Assembly: GCF_003610235.1 (NCBI RefSeq)
Contig: NZ_RAPR01000001.1
Location: 8,370,001 to 8,434,000 of the forward strand
DNA length: 64,000 nt
Source of the DNA: Catellatospora citrea
GTDB taxonomy: Bacteria; Actinomycetota; Actinomycetes; Mycobacteriales; Micromonosporaceae
Direction: 5' to 3'
Below are positions 42,751 to 51,208 of this stretch, one piece after another. The notes beneath the pieces are model-generated. The model ran no database searches. It saw only the letters and a list, made by a program, of their open reading frames with translations, and was not told where the DNA came from. A program made the position numbers and the translations under genes. Each line of letters starts with the position of its first letter. The stretch's first letter is position 1.

Positions 42751-43591
42751 GGCGCACCATCCTCCGCTGGATGACGTCGAGCAGCACGATGACGGCGAAC
42801 GAGATCGCCAGCAGGATCGTGGCGACCGCCGCCGCGCTGTCCAGGTTGTCGTTCTCGATGCTGCTGAGGATGCGCACCGAGGTGACCTCCGTCTTCATCG
42901 GCAGGTTGCCCGACAGCAGGACCAGCGAGCCGTACTCGCTGACCCCGCGGGCGAACGACAGCGCGGCGCCCGCGGCGATCGCGGGCGTCAGGCTGGGCAG
43001 GATGATCCGCCGGAAGACGGTGAACCGGCTCGCGCCGAGCGACATAGCCGCCTCCTCGACGTCGCGCTCCAGTTCGGCCAGCACCGGCTGCACCGTGCGG
43101 ACCACGAACGGCAGGGTGACGAACAGGAACGCGAGGAACACCGCGGGGCGGGTGTTGGCGATGTCGATGCCGAGCGGGCTCGTCTTGCCGTACAGCGACA
43201 GCAGGACCAGCCCGGCGACGATGGTGGGCAGCGCGAACGGGATGTCGATCAGGATTTCGAGCGCGCGCTTGCCGAAGAACCGGTCCCGGACCAGCACCCA
43301 CGCGATCATGGTTCCCATGACGATGTTCACCACTGTCACGGCGAACGCGGTGCCAACGGTGAGCTCGATCGCCGCGGCGGTCTGCTCGTTGGTCACCGCC
43401 TGCCAGAACGCGCTCCACCCGCCCGCCGACGCGGTGACCACCACGGCGGCGAGCGGGATGAGCACGAGCAGGCTGAACCACATCATCGCCACGCCGAGGC
43501 CGAGTCCGGAGACTCGGGTCAGCGGGCGGCCGGCCCGGACCGGCCGGCGAGAGGTCGCCGGCCGGTCCGGGGAGAGCGCGGTCGAGGTCAC
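42743..43591 (-). CDS. cysT: Sulfate ABC transporter permease CysT
   Basis: 282 residues, GTG start overlapping the binding-protein stop by 4 bp. Six helices; DVEEAAMSLGASRFTVFRRIILPSLTPAI is the EAA loop; FARGVSEYGSLVLLSGNLP is the family signature. Pairs with CysW to form the channel. Confidence 0.93.
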   Translation of the reverse strand: MTSTALSPDRPATSRRPVRAGRPLTRVSGLGLGVAMMWFSLLVLIPLAAVVVTASAGGWSAFWQAVTNEQTAAAIELTVGTAFAVTVVNIVMGTMIAWVLVRDRFFGKRALEILIDIPFALPTIVAGLVLLSLYGKTSPLGIDIANTRPAVFLAFLFVTLPFVVRTVQPVLAELERDVEEAAMSLGASRFTVFRRIILPSLTPAIAAGAALSFARGVSEYGSLVLLSGNLPMKTEVTSVRILSSIENDNLDSAAAVATILLAISFAVIVLLDVIQRRMVRRG

Positions 43592-44616
43592 TTAGCCTTG
43601 CCCGAGGCTGCGATGACCTTGACGATGATGCCCTCCTTCTCGTCGAAGAACTTCTTCGACAGAGCCGACCAGCTCTCGAAGTCCTTCGACACGGTGAGCA
43701 GCTTCTGCGGCGTCGGGAACGGGTTGGCCGGGTCCTTGGCGCCCTCGATGCCGGTGGTGTCCACGCCCTCGATGATCGGCCGGAAGCCCTTGAGCGCGAA
43801 CTGGCGCTGGCCGTCCTTGCTGAGCACGAAGTTCAGCCACTCCTTGGCCTTGGGGTCGGCGTTGGTCAGGACCGCGCCCGGGTTCTCGATCAGGATGGTG
43901 GTCGCGGGCACGACCCAGTCGAACTTCTCGCCCGCCTGGGTGGCCAGGATGGCCTCGTTCTCGTAGGCCAGCAGCACGTCGCCGGTGCCGCCGAGGAAGC
44001 TGGTGGTGGCGTCGCGGCCGCTGCCCGGCAGGGCGACGACGTTGGCGAACAGCTTCGTCAGGAACTCGGTGGCCTGCGCGTCGGTGCCGCCGTTGGCGGT
44101 GATGTGGCCCCACGCCGCGAGCGCGTTCCAGCGGGCGGCGCCCGAGGAGGCCGGGTTCGGGGTGACGATCTGGACGCCCGGCTTGATCAGGTCGTCCCAG
44201 CCCTGGATGTTCTTCGGGTTGCCCTGGCGCACCGCGAGCACCACGATCGAGGAGGACACGATGCCCTTGTTGGGGCCCGCGTTCCAGTCCTTGGCCACCA
44301 GGTTCGCGTCGACGAGCCGGGTGACGTCGCTGGAGACCGAGAAGTGCACGTAGTCGGCCTTGAGGCCGGCCACGACCGCGCGGCTCTGGTCGCCGGACGC
44401 GCCGTACGACGTCTGGAACTTGACGCCCTTGCCGGCGTCGGTCTTGTTCCACTCGGCGGCGATCGCCTTGTTCGCCGCCTCCGGCACGGCGAAGCCGACG
44501 ATGTTCAGCGTGGTGCTCGATCCCGTGGTGCCGCCGTTGTCAGTCCCGCCGCAGGCCGACAGCGCCAGGACGGCGGTGACGGCGAGTGCGGCAGCTGCTC
44601 TGATCCGGTTCTTCAT
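43588..44616 (-). CDS. Sulfate-binding lipoprotein of ABC transporter
   Basis: 342 residues from ATG 44616 (GAGGAGG about 11 bases upstream). Lipoprotein signal AALAVTAVLALSAC. Mature part: LNIVGFAVPEAANKAIAAEWNK, FQTSYGASGDQSRAVVAGLKADYVHFS, IVTPNPASSGAARWNALAAWGH and GTGDVLLAYENEA, all typical of the Sbp/CysP family. Captures sulfate or thiosulfate outside the membrane. First gene of the operon. Confidence 0.92.
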   Translation of the reverse strand: MKNRIRAAAALAVTAVLALSACGGTDNGGTTGSSTTLNIVGFAVPEAANKAIAAEWNKTDAGKGVKFQTSYGASGDQSRAVVAGLKADYVHFSVSSDVTRLVDANLVAKDWNAGPNKGIVSSSIVVLAVRQGNPKNIQGWDDLIKPGVQIVTPNPASSGAARWNALAAWGHITANGGTDAQATEFLTKLFANVVALPGSGRDATTSFLGGTGDVLLAYENEAILATQAGEKFDWVVPATTILIENPGAVLTNADPKAKEWLNFVLSKDGQRQFALKGFRPIIEGVDTTGIEGAKDPANPFPTPQKLLTVSKDFESWSALSKKFFDEKEGIIVKVIAASGKAK

Positions 44617-45113
44617 GCGGAACCTGTCCTCCTCGGGCGCAAACGCGCACACCGAATAACGCCGAGGCTTCGGCGTGATCGGTAATCATCAATGTTTGGG
44701 GGTGCAGTTCTGTGGTGGGACATGGTCGGCCGGCACGTGCGACGTCGGGCTCCGATGCCACGACCTCCGGTGGGTGCCCGGTGGGGACGTGATCCGGACG
44801 ACCACGAAACGAATATCCCACTAATCCGCTAGACTTTCAAGGGTTTGCCGCGCGGGGCCACGGTATACAAGACATATGCCCGAATTGGGAAAAAATGACC
44901 AGCCGAACGGCTGAGTGTGTGCATCGGTGCGTGGCGTGTGCCTTGAAGCGTGAATACGGCCGAAACACGCTGAAATGTGGCAGAAGACCGGGTACGTTGT
45001 TTCATCCCGAAACCGACAAGTCCGATAAGCCGGTGATGCTAGCTTCGGAGGGTCGGCCCGACGGTGTGCCGCGACGTACTCGTTTCCAGCCTCTCGAAGC
45101 AGGGAGTCGCCCC
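44617..45113. other. 497-bp gap between sulfate operon and hydrolase gene
   Basis: Divergent promoter region. The part at 44810-45030 is clearly less GC-rich than the surroundings (GGTATACAAGACATATGCCCG). Near the sulfate-binding gene, CGCCGAGGCTTCGGCG (about 44662-44677) can form a hairpin in the leader. I do not recognise a known riboswitch. Frames on both strands here look non-coding. Confidence 0.4.
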
Positions 45114-45941
45114 ATGAGCACCGGCATGGCAACCACCAAGGACGGAACCCAGATCTTCTACAAGGACTGGGGCACGGGACAGCCTGTCGTCTTCAGTCAC
45201 GGCTGGCCGCTCACCGCCGACGCCTGGGACGACCCGATGTGGTACGTCGTCTCCAACGGCTTCCGCGGCATAGCGCACGACCGCCGCGGCCACGGCCGCT
45301 CCAGCCAGCCGTGGGAGGGCAACGACCTCAACACGTACGCCGACGACCTCGCCGCGGTGATCGAGAAGCTCGACCTGCGCGACATCGTCCTCGTCGGCCA
45401 CTCCACCGGCGGCGGCGAGGTCATGCGCTACATGGCCCGGCACGGCACCGACCGGGTCTCCAAGGCGGTGCTGGTCGGCGCGATTCCGCCGCTGATGCTG
45501 CAGACCGACGCCAACCCCGAGGGCCTGCCCCGCAGCGTCTTCGACGAGCTGCGCGCCGGTGTCGAACGCGACCGGTCGCAGTTCTGGAAGGACCTGAGCG
45601 CCCCGTTCTTCGGCGCCAACCGCGACGGCAACAAGGTCAGCCAGGGCCTGCGCGACGAGTTCTGGCTGCAGGGCATGACGCTGGGGTTCAAGGCCGCCTA
45701 TGACTGCATCAAGGCCTTCTCCGAGACCGACCAGACCGAGGACTGCAAGAAGTGCGACGTGCCGGTGCTGATCATTCAGGGTGACGACGACCAGATCGTG
45801 CCCATCGTCGCCTCCGGCATGAAGTCGTCGAAGCTGATCCCGAACAACACCTTCAAGATCTACCCGGGAGCGCCGCACGGGCTGTTCGCGACCCACCAGG
45901 ACGAGTTCAACGCCGACCTGCTGGCCTTCCTCAAGGGCTGA
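45114..45941 (+). CDS. Alpha/beta hydrolase of the non-haem chloroperoxidase/esterase type
   Basis: 275 residues from ATG 45114 (AGGGAG upstream). [35 protein letters not shown] and [12 protein letters not shown] are typical of this group; nucleophile Ser97 in LVGHSTGGG; acid in [11 protein letters not shown]; His in [12 protein letters not shown]. Hydrolyses esters and, in some relatives, forms peracids. Followed 26 bp later by a small ABM-type protein, likely in one transcript. Confidence 0.92.
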   Translation: MSTGMATTKDGTQIFYKDWGTGQPVVFSHGWPLTADAWDDPMWYVVSNGFRGIAHDRRGHGRSSQPWEGNDLNTYADDLAAVIEKLDLRDIVLVGHSTGGGEVMRYMARHGTDRVSKAVLVGAIPPLMLQTDANPEGLPRSVFDELRAGVERDRSQFWKDLSAPFFGANRDGNKVSQGLRDEFWLQGMTLGFKAAYDCIKAFSETDQTEDCKKCDVPVLIIQGDDDQIVPIVASGMKSSKLIPNNTFKIYPGAPHGLFATHQDEFNADLLAFLKG

Positions 45942-45967
45942 CCGACGTCCGGCAGGAGGGAGCACCC

Positions 45968-46267
45968 GTGCTCACACTGGGTTTTCTCGTCGAGATGGAA
46001 GCCAAGCCCGGTCACGAGGGCGAGGTCGCCGAGTTCCTGCGGCAGGCCAAAGCACTGGTGGACGCCGAACCCGGCACGATCGTCTGGTACGCCTTCCAGA
46101 TCGGCCCGACGTCGTTCCGCATCTTCGACGCCTTCAACAACGAGGACGACAGACAGTTCCACCTGGCCGGAAAGGTGCGCCAGGGCCTGGAGGCCCGCGC
46201 GGACCTGTTCGATCCGCCACCGAAGATCAATCCGGTGGACCTGCTGACCTACAAGATGCCTTCCTGA
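45968..46267 (+). CDS. Antibiotic biosynthesis monooxygenase (ABM)-type small protein
   Basis: 99 residues, GTG start with GGAGGGAG upstream. LGFLVEMEAKPGHEGEVAEFLRQAKALVDAEPGTIVWYAFQIGPTSFRIFDAFNNEDDRQFHL is a dimeric ferredoxin-like barrel of the ABM/YgiN type. May act as a quinone- or small-aromatic-handling monooxygenase. Probably cotranscribed with the hydrolase. Confidence 0.82.
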   Translation: MLTLGFLVEMEAKPGHEGEVAEFLRQAKALVDAEPGTIVWYAFQIGPTSFRIFDAFNNEDDRQFHLAGKVRQGLEARADLFDPPPKINPVDLLTYKMPS

Positions 46268-46273
46268 TCCTGA

Positions 46274-46304
46274 ACGGAGCCCCGTCGTCGTGACGGGGCT
46301 CCGT
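46274..46304 (+). terminator. Hairpin after the ABM gene
   Basis: 13-bp perfect arms (46274-46286 and 46292-46304, ACGGAGCCCCGTC) with a 5-base loop, 6 bp past the stop; also faces the convergent oxygenase gene. Confidence 0.75.
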
Positions 46305-46318
46305 CGTGTCCGCCCGCC

Positions 46319-47173
46319 TCAGCGCCGCGGTGCGGGTCGCACCGGGTCCGGCCCGAGGTCGTCGATCTCGTATCCGCGCGGGTAGTGCCGTGTGGCCTGG
46401 CCCGGAGTGAAGAAGTCCGGCGGGACGGCCTTGAACCGCCGGGCGACGGCGTTGGCGCGCAGCAGGCCGCGTACCGCGATCCGGATGGTGCGGGCGGGTG
46501 CGGGCACGCCGAGGGCCCGGCGCACGTCCTCGTCGAGCAGGGCGTCGCTCGCCGCGCCGGCCCACCGGCGCAGCGCCTTCGGGAAACGGGTCGCCAGCAG
46601 GTCGCGGGTGGCGTCGATGAGCCGGGTGGCGGCTTCGTCGTGGCCGAAGTTCGCCTGTTCGAACGCGTTGAACCACTGTTCGAACCCGGCCCAGGTGTCC
46701 GGCACGTCGCGCACGTTCATGAGCCGGCCGACCTCGCGCCAGAAGTGCCAGGTCGCCTCGCGTTCGTGCGGGCGCAGCCGGCGCGGGCCGTACCGGTCGA
46801 TCCACCGGGTCGGGATGAAGACGAACGTGCCGAGCACGTACCGGTACTCGTCCGGGGTGATGTCGTAGACGCGGTGGATGCGGTTGAGCGACGCGATCAC
46901 CTGGCGGCCGCGCGGGTGGTGCGGGCCGTGGGCGATCAGCTCGTACATCATCAGCCCGGTGTCGTCGGCGCGCTTGCGGGTCCGCTCGGTCATCTCGCCG
47001 GTGTCGACGAGCAGCCGGGCGATGGCCGGCACCGCGAAGGTGCGGTAGAAGGCCAGGTTCAGGCCGATGCGCAGGTCGGCGCCGAACTCGCGCAGCGCCA
47101 GGCGCCGGTAGACGGCGAGGTGTTCGGCCGACAGGTCCGGGTGGCCCGTGTCGCGGGCCGCGGGCGGGGTCAC
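46319..47173 (-). CDS. MpaB-type oxygenase (DUF2236)
   Basis: 284 residues from GTG 47173, overlapping the upstream gene by 4 bp (GTGA). Helical protein with FYRTFAVPAIARLLVDTGEMTERTRKRADDTGLMMYELIAHGP, RIHRVYDITPDEYRYVLGTFVFIPTRWIDRYGPRRL and HEREATWHFWREVGRLMNV, matching the MpaB/latex-clearing-protein family (DUF2236), which uses haem in characterised members. Last gene of an XRE-ImmA-membrane protein-oxygenase operon. Substrate unknown. Confidence 0.75.
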   Translation of the reverse strand: MTPPAARDTGHPDLSAEHLAVYRRLALREFGADLRIGLNLAFYRTFAVPAIARLLVDTGEMTERTRKRADDTGLMMYELIAHGPHHPRGRQVIASLNRIHRVYDITPDEYRYVLGTFVFIPTRWIDRYGPRRLRPHEREATWHFWREVGRLMNVRDVPDTWAGFEQWFNAFEQANFGHDEAATRLIDATRDLLATRFPKALRRWAGAASDALLDEDVRRALGVPAPARTIRIAVRGLLRANAVARRFKAVPPDFFTPGQATRHYPRGYEIDDLGPDPVRPAPRR

Positions 47174-48399
47174 GACGGGTTCCGCACGGCCGCCGTGGCG
47201 GCCGGGTCGCGCCGCGACGCCAGCGCGTCGAGCGTATGGTCGACCAGGCGCGTGCGGTAGGTCTGCGCCAGCCGCGCCAGCCACACCGCTTCGTGGTCCT
47301 TGGCCACCTCGACCATCTCCACGTGGATCCGGTGGCCCGGCGCGCCGTCGCGTTTGGTCCGCAGGGCGTCGGCCACCTGGACGGACTGCGCGACGAGGGC
47401 CACGGCCTCGGCGTCGAAGCCCTCCTTCATCGCCTCGGTCGCGCCGACCCGGTACGCGAGGTCGTCCATCCAGGGTCGCAGTTCGGACAGTCCGTCGTGG
47501 ATCTCGATGGTGCGCTGCATCAACCGGCGGCCGTTGCCGTACCAGTTGACCAGCCAGCCCGTGGTGCCGTACCAGACGGGGCCTTTCAGGACCTGCGGGT
47601 ATTCGGTCGCCAGGTCGCGGTAGAGCGGTTCCATCCGGTGGCACAGCCAGGCCTGCCGGCAGCGCCGCGCGAACTCGATCACGGCGGTGGTGACCAGCGG
47701 GACGACCGCGCCGAGGCAGAGGAACACCACCCCGATGCAGACCAGCGCCAGGCTCAGCGGGGTGTGCGCGGGCAGGCGGTGCCCGGTGGCGCCGACCAGC
47801 CCGTCGACCGCGGCCATCAGCTGGTAGGCCAGGCCGAACGCGGTGCCGACCGTGAACAGCTGCAGCCCGATCCTGGTCTGCGGGGTGACGACCATGCGCG
47901 CGTAGCGCACGCTCAACCGGCACAGGTCCAGCAGCACCCAGGAGTACGCCAGGGCGTACACCACCGAGTACAGGGCCACGGTGGGCCGCTCGATGTTGTC
48001 CAGCCGCCAGCTCGCCGGGGTGTCGGCGACCTCGGGGGTGAGCGCGAACAGCACGGCGAGCACGGCGATGGCCCCGCCGGTGACCGCGGCGCGGTAGCGG
48101 GCCGCCGCGCGGGCCCCGTCGGCGCCCCGGGTCCAGCACAGCATCATGATCTCGGCGAAGAACGCGGCGACCAGCCCGAGGCCGTGACTGAGCACGATGG
48201 CCGTGTTGTGGTGGCCGACCAGCGAGCTGACCGCGTGGTACACGGGATGGATCGTCACGACCTGCGCCACGGCGCCGAACAGGTTCCACGTGAGCAGTGC
48301 CTTGCCCGCGGGGGTGCGCGCCTGCGGCCTACGTGCGAGGACCGAGCCAACGACGACGGCCGCGAGCAGAAACGCCCCGCTGGTCAGCCAGGGAATCAA
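47170..48399 (-). CDS. Seven-helix membrane protein with cytoplasmic domain (MAB_1171c-like)
   Basis: 409 residues from TTG 48399, supported by AAGGAG 7 bases upstream. About seven helices in residues 1-235 (WLTSGAFLLAAVVVGSVLA, IVLSHGLGLVAAFFAEIMMLCW and others), then a cytoplasmic domain (about 245-409) with CHRMEPLYRDLATEYP, IEIHDGLSELRPWMDDLAYR and a long helical C-terminus. Resembles the actinobacterial family named MAB_1171c putative transporter, usually found with XRE and ImmA/IrrE genes. It overlaps the ImmA gene by 71 bp and the oxygenase by 4 bp. Confidence 0.72.
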   Translation of the reverse strand: MIPWLTSGAFLLAAVVVGSVLARRPQARTPAGKALLTWNLFGAVAQVVTIHPVYHAVSSLVGHHNTAIVLSHGLGLVAAFFAEIMMLCWTRGADGARAAARYRAAVTGGAIAVLAVLFALTPEVADTPASWRLDNIERPTVALYSVVYALAYSWVLLDLCRLSVRYARMVVTPQTRIGLQLFTVGTAFGLAYQLMAAVDGLVGATGHRLPAHTPLSLALVCIGVVFLCLGAVVPLVTTAVIEFARRCRQAWLCHRMEPLYRDLATEYPQVLKGPVWYGTTGWLVNWYGNGRRLMQRTIEIHDGLSELRPWMDDLAYRVGATEAMKEGFDAEAVALVAQSVQVADALRTKRDGAPGHRIHVEMVEVAKDHEAVWLARLAQTYRTRLVDHTLDALASRRDPAATAAVRNPS

Positions 48400-48853
48400 C
48401 GGTCACTCCTTGATCCAGTGTCTTCATCACGCGCAGCACGTCGGCCGGCACCTTGGGGGCGGGCAGGGCGGCCTTCTCGAGGATGAGCTCGGCCAGGGTC
48501 TCCGCCCGGATCTCCTCGTCGTCGCGGTAGTCGTGCGGCAGCGCGGATTCGTCCGCCAGGGCGTTCGTGGAATGTCCGCGGTGGCCCAGCCAGATGTGCG
48601 CGACCTCGTGGCAGACGATCACCGACCGGTGCAGCGGGGTGGCGGTGCGCTCGTACACGATGTAGTCCTGGTGGGCCGCCGCCACCCAGCAGCCCGTGAC
48701 CCCGCCCGCGGTCGGCCACGGGATCAGGATGATCGGGCGACCGCGCTGCTGCCCGAGCCACTCGACCAGCGCCACCACGTCCCAGGGGTCGGGGATGGCC
48801 AGGCCTTCCAGCGCACTGCTGCACTCGGCGAAGACCTCGCGGCTGGGTGGCAT
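48329..48853 (-). CDS. ImmA/IrrE-family metallopeptidase
   Basis: 174 residues from ATG 48853. Zinc motif H82-E83-V-A-H86 in VIVCHEVAHIWLGHRGHS, as in ImmA and IrrE, which cleave XRE-type repressors to switch on target genes. Upstream IILIPWPTAGGVTGCWVAAAHQDYIVYERTATPLHR is the usual beta region of the family. Lies 11 bp downstream of an XRE regulator gene, its probable substrate, and overlaps the membrane protein gene. Confidence 0.85.
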   Translation of the reverse strand: MPPSREVFAECSSALEGLAIPDPWDVVALVEWLGQQRGRPIILIPWPTAGGVTGCWVAAAHQDYIVYERTATPLHRSVIVCHEVAHIWLGHRGHSTNALADESALPHDYRDDEEIRAETLAELILEKAALPAPKVPADVLRVMKTLDQGVTVDSLADQRGVSARGRRRWLGPRT

Positions 48854-48864
48854 AGGGCGACAGT

Positions 48865-49269
48865 CTAAATCGATGCGTCGTCGGTCGCGTCCGGCCGGGT
48901 GGCCGCGCGAGCCTCCAGCTCGGCGATGTGATCCAGGACACCGGTCAGCATCGCCAGGCCCGCGGGCGAGATGGCCTTCACGCGCATGGCGAAGGACCAC
49001 ACCTCCGGGTCGACCGAGCCGGAGCCGGCCGGCATGAGATGGTTGTCGTCCATCCCGAAGTGCCTGGCCAGCCGCATGAGGATGCCCGCCTGGGTCTTCT
49101 CGGGCGGGGTGTTCCCCTTGCGCAGGTCGAAGATCAGCGTATGGGAGCAGCCGACCGCCGCGGCCACCTCCCGGTCGGTGTAGCGCTTCGCCGTGTGCGG
49201 GTTGGTGATGGTGTCGAAGAGCCTGGTCAAGCGCTCGGCGACCGTTCCTGGGCCGCTGTTCTCGCCCAT
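48865..49269 (-). CDS. XRE-type regulator, predicted ImmA substrate
   Basis: 134 residues. HTH: RLTRLFDTITNPHTAKRYTDREVAAAVGCSHTLIFDLRKGNTPPEKTQAGILMRLARHFGM; the C-terminal half (WSFAMRVKAISPAGLAMLTGVLDHIAELEARAA) is helical and may dimerise. First gene of the operon, about 50 bp from a GTTGAC/GTCAAC dyad that likely serves as its operator. Confidence 0.82.
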   Translation of the reverse strand: MGENSGPGTVAERLTRLFDTITNPHTAKRYTDREVAAAVGCSHTLIFDLRKGNTPPEKTQAGILMRLARHFGMDDNHLMPAGSGSVDPEVWSFAMRVKAISPAGLAMLTGVLDHIAELEARAATRPDATDDASI

Positions 49270-49298
49270 GACGCCCCTCAGTCATCTGCAGCTGACGC

Positions 49299-49325
49299 CA
49301 ACCACAGGGGTGTTAGCTGTGGTTG
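49299..49325. promoter_or_regulatory. Dyad near the start of the XRE operon
   Basis: CAACCACAG-9 bases-CTGTGGTTG, perfect 9-bp arms, 30 bp upstream of the XRE start. Could be an operator or a 5' hairpin; overlaps the neighbouring dyad by a few bases. Confidence 0.5.
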
Positions 49326-49343
49326 ACAGAATCCATAGTCAAC
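49322..49343. promoter_or_regulatory. GTTGAC-10-GTCAAC operator candidate with divergent promoter boxes
   Basis: Perfect 6-bp arms. The plus strand reads TTGACA (49323-49328) with TATGCT (49348-49353) 19 bases on; the minus strand has TTGACT at the mirrored position. A repressor bound here could block both directions. Confidence 0.55.
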
Positions 49344-49353
49344 AGCCTATGCT

Positions 49354-49823
49354 GTCCAGGTCCCAGACTCAATTTGCGAGCACGGCCGAATGCCGTGCGC
49401 CGCTGGCGTCACGGGTCTGGACGAACAGGACCGCGCGGGCCGTGGCTCAGCGCGGACAGGCAGGCTTTCGGGGGCGAGTGCCTGCACCGCGGCGTAACGG
49501 GGGCACAAGGGGAGCGGCCCGAGGCCACTCTCCTTGTGACGCGCCCACCGGCGCGCCGCTTGCCGGGACCGGCCCGGTGGGGTACCTTTGATCAAGCATC
49601 TCTCGATGCAGGCGTGGAGTTCCCGCCCCGAGGATGCCCTTTCCCCGATGATCGGCCACGCGTCCGCGTCCCGCCGGGATCGGTTTCCCACCGCACCGCT
49701 GCCTCAGCGGCCGAGCGAATCGTGGCGTTGCCCGATCCGTGCTCGGCATCCGTGATCAGGCGCTCGGTGCCCATCGCGCCCCAGCACGCCCGTGCCCTGG
49801 CGCACCGTCTCCGAGGAGTACCC
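49354..49823 (+). other. Gap and mRNA leader upstream of rho
   Basis: No convincing gene, although the Rho frame is open through most of it. A promoter lies at 49560-49588, which leaves a leader of about 230 bases. The leader begins with a small hairpin GCATC-TCTC-GATGC (49596-49609) followed by GCAGGCGTGGAGTTCCCGCC, which I remember loosely from actinomycete rho leaders (unverified). Such leaders can mediate autoregulation. Confidence 0.45.
49560..49588 (+). promoter_or_regulatory. Promoter of rho gene
   Basis: TTGCCG (49560-49565), 17-base spacer, TACCTT (49583-49588), fitting the housekeeping sigma consensus. Confidence 0.55.
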
Positions 49824-51149
49824 ATGACCGATCTCGACCTGCGGCCCACCGGCGCAGCGACCGGGAATCCCACCGCCGGAACCGGCGCGACGGGTCCGGC
49901 GACAGCCACCCGCCGGCGCCGCGTCCCCGCGCGGGCCCGCACGAACGCGCCGGGTGGCATCGAGTCCGACGACGCCGAACCGGCGACCGCCGAGCCCGCC
50001 CCGGCGAGCGCCGTCAGCGGCATCGTCGACGTGCGCGACAAGAACTTCTTCGTCCGACTCGACGGCTACCTGCCCGACCCGGGCGACCCGTACCTGCCGC
50101 CGGGCCTGGTGCAGGGGATCGGCCTGCGCCGGGGCGACGTCGTCACCGGCGCGGCCGCGCACCCGTCCACCGCCCGGCGGTCCGCCGCGGGCGGGCGGGC
50201 CGACGCGCGCCGCCCCCAGCGGCCCACCGTGACCGAGGTGCACACCGTCAACGGCGAGCCCGCCGAGCACCTGCGCGAACGGCCCGAATTCTACGCGCTG
50301 ACGCCGATCTACCCGCGGGAGCGGATGCGCCTGGAGACCGAACCCCACGTGCTGACCACCCGCGTCATCGACCTGCTCACCCCGATCGGCAAGGGCCAGC
50401 GCGCCCTGGTCGTCTCGCCGCCCAAGGCGGGCAAGACCATGGTGCTGCAGGCGATCGCGCACGCTCTCGCGGTCAACCACCCCGACACGCACGTCATGGC
50501 CATCCTCATCGACGAGCGCCCGGAGGAGGTCACCGACATGCGGCGCACCGTCCGCGGCGAAGTGGTCTCGTCCACCTTCGACCGGCCGCCGGCCGACCAC
50601 ATCGCGGTCGCCGAACTCGCCATCGAACGCGCCAAGCGCCTGGTCGAGCAGGGCCGCGACGTCGTCGTGCTGCTGGACTCCATCACCCGGCTGGGCCGGG
50701 CCTACAACCTCGCCGCACCGTCCAACGGCCGCGTCATGTCGGGCGGCATCGAGGCCGGCGCGCTGCACGCGCCCAAACGCTTCCTCGGCGCGGCCCGCAC
50801 CATCGAGGGCGGCGGCTCGCTGACCATCATCGCCACGGCGCTGGTGGAGACCGGCTCGCTGGGCGACACCGTCATCTTCGAGGAGTTCAAGAGCACCGGC
50901 AACGCCGAGCTGCGGCTGCTGCGCGGCCTGGCCGACCGGCGCATCTTCCCGGCCGTGGACGTCGACTCCTCCAGCACCCGCCGGGAGGAGCTGCTCGTCG
51001 GCGCGCAGGAGCTGGACCTGGTCCGCCGCCTGCGCCGGGCGCTGCACACGATGGACACCCAGCAGACCGGCGAGCAGTTGGTCGACCGGCTGCGCAAGAC
51101 GGCCAGCAACGCCGAGTTCCTCATGCAGATCGCCCGCAGCACACCCTGA
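49824..51149 (+). CDS. rho: Transcription termination factor Rho, short form lacking the N-terminal helical domain
   Basis: 441 residues from ATG 49824 with GAGGAG 7 bases upstream. Residues 1-63 are Ala/Thr/Pro/Arg-rich and look disordered; no Rho_N helix bundle is visible. OB/cold-shock-type RNA-binding domain about 64-115 (VSGIVDVRDKNFFVRLDGYL), then an Arg-rich linker. RecA-type motor: P-loop SPPKAGKT (about 198-205), VMAILIDERPEEVTDM, VVVLLDSITRLGRAYN (Walker B), Q-loop VMSGGIEAGALHAPKRFLGAARTI. Hexameric helicase that ends transcription. Actinobacterial Rho is usually 600 residues or more, so this may be a second, compact copy. Confidence 0.92.
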   Translation: MTDLDLRPTGAATGNPTAGTGATGPATATRRRRVPARARTNAPGGIESDDAEPATAEPAPASAVSGIVDVRDKNFFVRLDGYLPDPGDPYLPPGLVQGIGLRRGDVVTGAAAHPSTARRSAAGGRADARRPQRPTVTEVHTVNGEPAEHLRERPEFYALTPIYPRERMRLETEPHVLTTRVIDLLTPIGKGQRALVVSPPKAGKTMVLQAIAHALAVNHPDTHVMAILIDERPEEVTDMRRTVRGEVVSSTFDRPPADHIAVAELAIERAKRLVEQGRDVVVLLDSITRLGRAYNLAAPSNGRVMSGGIEAGALHAPKRFLGAARTIEGGGSLTIIATALVETGSLGDTVIFEEFKSTGNAELRLLRGLADRRIFPAVDVDSSSTRREELLVGAQELDLVRRLRRALHTMDTQQTGEQLVDRLRKTASNAEFLMQIARSTP

Positions 51150-51162
51150 CGCCACGGCGGGA

Positions 51163-51197
51163 CGGGTTGCCGGCGCCGGGATCGTGCCGGCAACCCG
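51163..51197. terminator. Hairpin between rho and GH43 operon
   Basis: 12-bp perfect arms (51163-51174 and 51186-51197, CGGGTTGCCGGC) with an 11-base loop between convergent genes. Confidence 0.65.
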
Positions 51198-51208
51198 CCG
51201 CTGCCCTG

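Noticed and set aside
44821..45132. Minus-strand 103-codon frame in the sulfate/hydrolase gap
   Set aside because: No ribosome site, no domain and Cys/Arg-rich composition untypical of the neighbours.
49323..49823. N-terminal extension of Rho by 167 residues
   Set aside because: The sequence looks non-coding, overlaps the promoter and leader, and ATG 49824 has a strong Shine-Dalgarno.
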